Shown piece by piece: positions 51,061 to 55,446 of a DNA stretch of 55,446 bases (the first letter of the stretch is position 1; each line of letters opens with the position of its first letter). A program made the position numbers and the translations under genes. Under the pieces are notes generated by a model. The model ran no database searches. It saw nothing but the letters and a program-made list of their open reading frames with translations, and was not told the DNA's origin. This DNA comes from DATBGS01 sp036557885 (GTDB taxonomy: Bacteria > Chloroflexota > Ktedonobacteria > Ktedonobacterales > DATBGS01). Where the stretch lies: NCBI GenBank assembly GCA_036557885.1, contig DATBGS010000102.1, forward strand, positions 1 through 55,446, read 5' to 3'.

Positions 51061-54000
51061 GTGCGAACGTTGCCTCGTGATGCGACCCCAACGCCAGAGC
51101 CGGATAGCACGCAAAATCAACAGCAGCCCCAAGAACCGGACGAGCAGATTGAATCTACACAGGCGGAGCAGAGCGCCTCAAGCAGCGCAGAACCCGAAAA
51201 CTCGTCGTTGAAAACATCGCTGGAGCGTACCAAACAGCTTCTTGCGGCACGGCGCTCCCAGTCGCGGCCCCTGGCGGAGGACAATACGCAGACGCCAGAC
51301 TCCCCAACCCAGGAGGGCCAGGCCGAGCCAGAGAACGGCAATGGTGATGCGCAGCGGAAACGCCGCCGCCCCAGCATTCACCGCATTCTGAGGCAAAATG
51401 GCGAGGGCGAAGCGACGGCTGTCGCAGAGGAGTTAGCCACAGAAGAAGCAGACGCCCCAGTCGCCCAGATGGACGAGCCTGGGCCAATGGACCTCTCGCT
51501 GACGCTTCATGACCCAGACGAAGAGATCACGCTCCCTCGTGTGCCCCCGCTGGAAGAGACACCTCCTGCTCTGCTGGAAGAGACGACCCCTGCCCCACTG
51601 GAACTGCCACTTTCTGAAGAGACGATAGACTCTACGCAGGCCGACTCCGCACAGGCCGCGCCGGTTGAGCAGAGTACGCCCAGCCCTGAGCCAGAATCCC
51701 AAAAGCCGCCAGAGCTTGCGCCACAAGCCGCGCCCAGCGCAGCAGAGCCAGCCCTGAGCAATGGGCACCGGCAGGAGCACGTCTCAACGCCCCTGCCGCC
51801 GCTGGATGAAGAACATCACGAAGAACACAATGGGCACAGCGCTGCGGTGGAAAAGCCTCCACGTGTGACCAACCCGCTGCCTCCTGAGCAGGACGAACTT
51901 GCCAGCGATCTGCCCAAGCCGTCCCATCAGTCCAATGGGCACGCAAAACACACCCCGGAGAGTGAAGAGGCACCTCTGCCTGATGAGGCGACGCTGCCGC
52001 CCCCGCTTGCTGCCAGCCAGCCGCTGCCAGCCATTTCTATTGCCCGCACGGGGTTGGTCACAAAACAGGCCCGGCGCGAGCGCACCACGCGCATCCGCAA
52101 GGAGGCTGACCAGCGCTGGCGCCGCCGCCGTCGCTATCTCTTCTATCTGAAGGGTAATTCCCAGAAGCGCCAGCAACGTCACGCGGCGGTTGTCCAGCGC
52201 ACGCTGCTGATTACCACCGGATTCGTGGCCCTGCTGGTTGCAGTGGTGCTTGGCGTCACCGTCAATATCGCCTATTCGTTTTATCAGAGCGAATCTGCCG
52301 CGCTGGACAACCTGCCCTACGCCTCCACACGTGATAACGTGCAAATCTACGATTCCACAGGCAAGCTGCTGCATACCATCACCAGCGACGGCGTGAAGCA
52401 CTATATCCCGCTGGCCCAGGTTTCGATCAACGTGATCAACGCCACCATCGCCGTAGAAGACAAAGATTTCTGGATTAATGATGGTGTGGATTTTACGGCG
52501 ATTCTGCGCGCGGCTGGAGATGATTTAAGCAGCGGAACGATCAATTCGGGCGGCAGTTCAATCACCCAGCAATTGATCAAGAATATGGTGCTGAGTTCCG
52601 ACCCCACCTTTGATCGCAAGATCAAAGAAGCGATTCTGGCGGTGGGCCTCACCCAACAATACACAAAAAAGCAAATTCTGGAAATGTATCTCAACACCAT
52701 CGGGTATGGCGAGAATGCCTATGGGATTGATGCCGCCGCGCTGGAATATTTCAACCTGCATGACAAAGGGAACGTCTCCGCTGCCTCGCAGCTTGATCTG
52801 GCGCAGGCGACGGTGCTGGCGGGCGTCCCCAAAAACCCCAATATCTACGATCCCTTTGTCAACGCGCAGATCGCCAAGCAGCGCCAGAAAGATGTCCTTC
52901 AGGCCATGCTGGACCAGGGCTATATCAGCCCCCAGGAGGCGGTACAGGCAGAAGATGAAGCCGCCGCGCCTGGTTTCTTGAAGCCACCCCCCCAGGAACC
53001 CAACCTGGCACCGCATTTTGATTACTGGGTGGAAGCGCAACTGGACCAGATGGTTGACGCGGGCACGCTGCGCCCCTCGCTGACCGGCTTGCGCGTTTAC
53101 ACCACCCTGAACCTGGACGTTCAAAACAAGGTGCAGCAGTTGATCACCAGCCGCCTGGCTGTGCTTCGCTCGCGGCATGTGGATAACATGGCGGCAGTCA
53201 TCATTGACCAGCATACCGGCGCCGTCATCACCCTACTGGGCAGCGCCGATTACTACAACAGCAGCATTGATGGCAAGTACAATGTGGCAACGCTGGGCTT
53301 CCGCCAGATGGGGTCTTCGTTTAAGCCCATCACGTATGTCACCGCTTTTGAGAAAGGCTGGTTCCCGGCGCAGACCATTAACGACGGCCCGATTGCCCTT
53401 CCAAGTGATGGCAGCCCGCTTGGTTGGTACAAGCCGCTCAACTACAACCGCAACCAGATGGGTGAAGAACTGACGCTGCGTCAGGCGCTGCAAAACTCGC
53501 TCAATATCCCGGCGGTCAAGACGCTTCAGTTTGCCGGAGTGGACGACACCTTGAATATGGCCGAGCGCATGGGCATCACCGACTACACCGGCACACCGGG
53601 GCTTTCGATGACGCTGGGCGCCCTGGGCATGCACCTGCTGGATATGACCTCGGTCTACAGCACCTTTGCGAACTATGGCGTGCACAACCCGCCCTTTGGC
53701 ATCTGGCGCATCACCGACACCCAGGGCAATACCCTCTACCAATACACCCCACACGGCGAGCAGGTCATCAGCCCGCAGCTTTCCTACCTGGTCACGAGCG
53801 TGCTGACGGATAACAACACCCGCGCCACCGAGTTTGGCTTCTGCAACCCGTTGTATCTGACGCCAACCGTGAGCGGCTGCCGGGGCCAGACCGCCCGGCC
53901 TGCCGCCGCCAAAACCGGCACCACCGAAGATTTCCAGGATGACCTGACGATAGGCTATACAATGGATTTAACAATGGGCATGTGGGCCGGGAATACCGAC

Positions 54001-54510
54001 AACTCGCCCACCGATATTCTCAACGGTATTACCGGCGCGGCTCCGGTCTGGCATGATGCCATGATTGCTGCCGAGGGCAACTTACCCTATCAAAATTTCC
54101 CGGTGCCGCCTGGGGTGGAGAAACATAGCTATTGTGGCGGCGTGTGCAGCACCGACTGGTTTATCAGCGGGGCCATCCCTAATGGCAACCGGGGCAACAC
54201 CGGGTCCGTCAACAAAGCCTGCATCAAGATTCAGCCAAACAACAAGCAGGGCGATAACTGGACGGTGAAGTGCCCGGATGCCACACCACCACCAGGCGGT
54301 GGTGGTGGCGGTGGCGGCGGTGGCGGTGGCGGCGGTGGTAACTGCCCGAAGCCTCCCTGCGGGCCGCCTGCGGGGGGAAATTTCTCGGCAACGATGTATG
54401 GGCCAACCGATCATTCGCCTGCGGCTCCCAGTTCTGGTGGCTCGAAGCCTCACCCACAGTTCCAGTTGCCACCAGTGGGCGATGTGAACCGCTTTGGGAC
54501 GCGGGCATAA
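51061..54510 (+). CDS. Class A penicillin-binding protein (bifunctional transglycosylase/transpeptidase)
   Basis: A 1149-residue cell wall synthase. About 375 cytosolic, acidic, Pro/Glu-rich residues come first, then one span near 380-405. The GT51 transglycosylase follows (AVEDKDFWINDGVDFTAIL near 462, GGSSITQQLIKNMVL), with the transpeptidase from about 720: SSFK at 752-755, SLN at 813-815 and KTG at 951-953. The C-terminus has a 16-glycine run near 1079-1094 and a Pro-rich tail. The GTG start at 51061 follows GGAAGGCGG. Length is above the usual 700-900 because of the N-terminal tail, which is likely a regulatory, possibly phosphorylated region; this is inference. A terminator follows. Confidence 0.93.
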   Translation: MRTLPRDATPTPEPDSTQNQQQPQEPDEQIESTQAEQSASSSAEPENSSLKTSLERTKQLLAARRSQSRPLAEDNTQTPDSPTQEGQAEPENGNGDAQRKRRRPSIHRILRQNGEGEATAVAEELATEEADAPVAQMDEPGPMDLSLTLHDPDEEITLPRVPPLEETPPALLEETTPAPLELPLSEETIDSTQADSAQAAPVEQSTPSPEPESQKPPELAPQAAPSAAEPALSNGHRQEHVSTPLPPLDEEHHEEHNGHSAAVEKPPRVTNPLPPEQDELASDLPKPSHQSNGHAKHTPESEEAPLPDEATLPPPLAASQPLPAISIARTGLVTKQARRERTTRIRKEADQRWRRRRRYLFYLKGNSQKRQQRHAAVVQRTLLITTGFVALLVAVVLGVTVNIAYSFYQSESAALDNLPYASTRDNVQIYDSTGKLLHTITSDGVKHYIPLAQVSINVINATIAVEDKDFWINDGVDFTAILRAAGDDLSSGTINSGGSSITQQLIKNMVLSSDPTFDRKIKEAILAVGLTQQYTKKQILEMYLNTIGYGENAYGIDAAALEYFNLHDKGNVSAASQLDLAQATVLAGVPKNPNIYDPFVNAQIAKQRQKDVLQAMLDQGYISPQEAVQAEDEAAAPGFLKPPPQEPNLAPHFDYWVEAQLDQMVDAGTLRPSLTGLRVYTTLNLDVQNKVQQLITSRLAVLRSRHVDNMAAVIIDQHTGAVITLLGSADYYNSSIDGKYNVATLGFRQMGSSFKPITYVTAFEKGWFPAQTINDGPIALPSDGSPLGWYKPLNYNRNQMGEELTLRQALQNSLNIPAVKTLQFAGVDDTLNMAERMGITDYTGTPGLSMTLGALGMHLLDMTSVYSTFANYGVHNPPFGIWRITDTQGNTLYQYTPHGEQVISPQLSYLVTSVLTDNNTRATEFGFCNPLYLTPTVSGCRGQTARPAAAKTGTTEDFQDDLTIGYTMDLTMGMWAGNTDNSPTDILNGITGAAPVWHDAMIAAEGNLPYQNFPVPPGVEKHSYCGGVCSTDWFISGAIPNGNRGNTGSVNKACIKIQPNNKQGDNWTVKCPDATPPPGGGGGGGGGGGGGGGNCPKPPCGPPAGGNFSATMYGPTDHSPAAPSSGGSKPHPQFQLPPVGDVNRFGTRA

Positions 54511-54543
54511 ATCCGCTATCGGGCGGTGTGAGGTGTGTCATGT

Positions 54544-54577
54544 GCTGCCGAGAGCGTACACTCTCGGCAGCTTTCTT
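54544..54577 (+). terminator. Rho-independent terminator after the PBP gene
   Basis: The arms GCTGCCGAGAG and CTCTCGGCAGC with a 6-base loop are followed by TTTCTT, shortly after the PBP stop at 54510. Confidence 0.8.
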
Positions 54578-54600
54578 GTGCAAGAAAAGAGCATACTACC

Positions 54601-55059
54601 ATGCCTGATGTAAAAGCAACCGTCACCTGTAGCCTGGCGATTGAGCACGAAGGCAAGCTGCTGCTGGTTCAGGAAGCCGACCCGGAGATTTATGGCCTGT
54701 GGAATCAGCCCGCCGGACACGTTGAGCCAGGCGAGACGCTGGAGGAGTGCGCCCAACGCGAGGCCCGCGAAGAAACGGGCTATGATGTGGAACTGACCGG
54801 CATTCAGGGCGTGTATTATCAGATGGTGGCGGGGCACGAGGACATCAACGTCTGTTTTCGGGCACGCCCGCTGGGGGACGGGCCGCGCCATCCGCTGGAG
54901 CCAGACGTGCTCAAGGCGCAGTGGTTTACCCCTGAAGAACTGCGCGCCTTCCCCCGCGAACAACTGCGCCACGCCCGCGCTCGCGTGCGCCTGGAGGACT
55001 GGCTGGCTGGCAAAGCGTTTCCCCTGGAGGTGCTTAGGCAATCGCTGGTAACGCTGTAG
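54601..55059 (+). CDS. Nudix hydrolase
   Basis: A 152-residue enzyme with an intact Nudix box, GHVEPGETLEECAQREAREE, ending in ETGYDVEL. The catalytic glutamates are in place for metal-dependent hydrolysis of a nucleoside-diphosphate-linked substrate. The ADP-ribose, NADH or nucleotide target is not clear from the remaining sequence. The ATG at 54601 follows AAGAAAAGAG; the upstream frame is not protein-like. A decayed palindromic repeat (55070) follows. The gene appears single. Confidence 0.92.
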   Translation: MPDVKATVTCSLAIEHEGKLLLVQEADPEIYGLWNQPAGHVEPGETLEECAQREAREETGYDVELTGIQGVYYQMVAGHEDINVCFRARPLGDGPRHPLEPDVLKAQWFTPEELRAFPREQLRHARARVRLEDWLAGKAFPLEVLRQSLVTL

Positions 55060-55069
55060 CAATGTGGCT

Positions 55070-55150
55070 GGCGGTTAAAACCGCGCCTATGGGCCTGCGG
55101 CCACCCTAAGGCAAAAGGGCAGGCAAAGCCCGCCTGCGCGGGCTGGGACG
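55070..55150. repeat. Partial REPIN-like element, copy C
   Basis: Begins GGCGGTTAAAACCGCGCC, as does the left end of copy A, and shares GGGCCTGCGGCCACC with copy B. The right arm is missing, so it is a truncated or solo member of the transposase-linked family. Confidence 0.7.
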
Positions 55151-55192
55151 AAGGCTGGAGGCGCGGCAAGCAGGGCGTGGCTCCTACGGCGC

Positions 55193-55221
55193 TTGACAGC
55201 AGCCAGTTTTTTCGGTATACT
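55193..55221 (+). promoter_or_regulatory. Sigma-70-type promoter
   Basis: TTGACA (55193-55198) and TATACT (55216-55221) with a 17-base spacer, the same words as the promoter at 32542. It drives the leader described next. Confidence 0.7.
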
Positions 55222-55393
55222 TGCTGGCAGAACAACTCAACGGCACAGCGCGCCGCTGTATTCACAGAAGCGCGTGTTGACCACGAACCTGTCAGGAGGC
55301 AGGAACGAGGCTGGGAGATGGTAGCAGCATTGTGCGGACCACTCCTGGCACCCCTCCTGACCACCCCACAAACGAAGAGGAGGGTTTTTCTGT
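55222..55393 (+). promoter_or_regulatory. Leader with transcription attenuator, possible T-box
   Basis: About 170 bases separate the promoter from the next ATG. The terminator-like stem CCCTCCT (55352-55358) / AGGAGGG (55378-55384), followed by five T, ends only nine bases before the ATG. Its 3' arm is also the ribosome site. TGGCACC at 55346-55352 matches the UGGNACC core of T-box antiterminators; the N would pair a tRNA with G73. Stem I features were not recognised, so the T-box reading is tentative. Confidence 0.45.
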
Positions 55394-55446
55394 ATGTTGT
55401 GGTTTGAGCATCCCCATCTGAAGCCGGAGTACCTCCAGGCGGCCAA
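55394..55446 (+). CDS. 3'-truncated gene, product unknown
   Basis: The ATG at 55394 with GAGGAGGG 9 bases upstream starts MLWFEHPHLKPEYLQAA and the window ends after that. Seventeen residues are too few to name a family. If the leader is a T-box, an aminoacyl-tRNA synthetase or amino-acid gene is likely. A leader peptide is also possible. Confidence 0.5.
   Translation, partial: MLWFEHPHLKPEYLQAA

Noticed and set aside
55230..55350. Signal-recognition-particle RNA
   Set aside because: GTCAGG and AGCAGC words occur, but the 26 bases between them are too long for the conserved GGAA tip of SRP RNA.
1..55446. CRISPR array, rRNA or tRNA gene
   Set aside because: No regularly spaced direct repeats, tRNA cloverleaf or conserved rRNA words were seen; a tool such as tRNAscan would settle tRNAs.

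Overview
The window is GC-rich bacterial DNA with dense genes, short spacers and frequent TTG and GTG starts. Four Hanks-type Ser/Thr kinases, a triple-FHA ABC transporter, zinc-ribbon membrane proteins, two ECF sigma factors and a polyglycine-tailed class A penicillin-binding protein, with no outer-membrane or LPS genes in view, suggest a monoderm Chloroflexota bacterium of the Ktedonobacteria type. This placement is inferred from gene content; no 16S rRNA or other phylogenetic marker was compared.

Layout. 1-7235: a 5'-truncated Eis-like acetyltransferase, a URO-D-fold protein, galU, and two tandem Ser/Thr kinases with related extracellular sensor domains. 7493-15010: a membrane-anchored coiled-coil protein, two MFS exporters, a zinc-ribbon kinase with an FRD catalytic loop, and miaA. 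15177-24981: the triple-FHA ABC transporter, rplI, a 2-hydroxyacid dehydrogenase, a CvpA-like protein with a fourth kinase, fabI with an MBL hydrolase, and an unrecognised protein. 25132-30484: an ion channel with an atypical filter, an aldehyde dehydrogenase, a DUF47/PiT phosphate-uptake pair and a 3-methyladenine glycosylase. 30476-31393: an IS200-like single-domain transposase between two inverted copies of a palindromic element (RAYT/REPIN-like). 31401-39645: a zinc-ribbon membrane protein, a probable ncRNA or long leader, an agmatinase-like enzyme, mutL, and an ECF sigma factor paired with a membrane-anchored beta-propeller. 39813-55446: duplicated M20 amidohydrolases, a YccF protein, uppP, eno, an ECF sigma/membrane protein/ABC operon, gltX, a class A PBP, a Nudix hydrolase, and an attenuator-like leader to a gene cut by the window end.

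The most distinctive feature is a dispersed family of small palindromes. Its members share end words such as CTTGTAGCCCCGGC, CTTGTACCACCGG and GGCGGTTAAAA. They sit at six of the seven convergent gene junctions, flank the RAYT-like transposase, and one composite copy lies in frame inside mutL. They may be mobilised by the transposase and reused as bidirectional terminators. No single gene here is a clearly new system; the transposase/palindrome network, the kinase sensor domain and two structured leaders deserve the closest look.

No rRNA, tRNA or CRISPR array was recognised by eye. Promoter and RNA calls rest on visual matching only.
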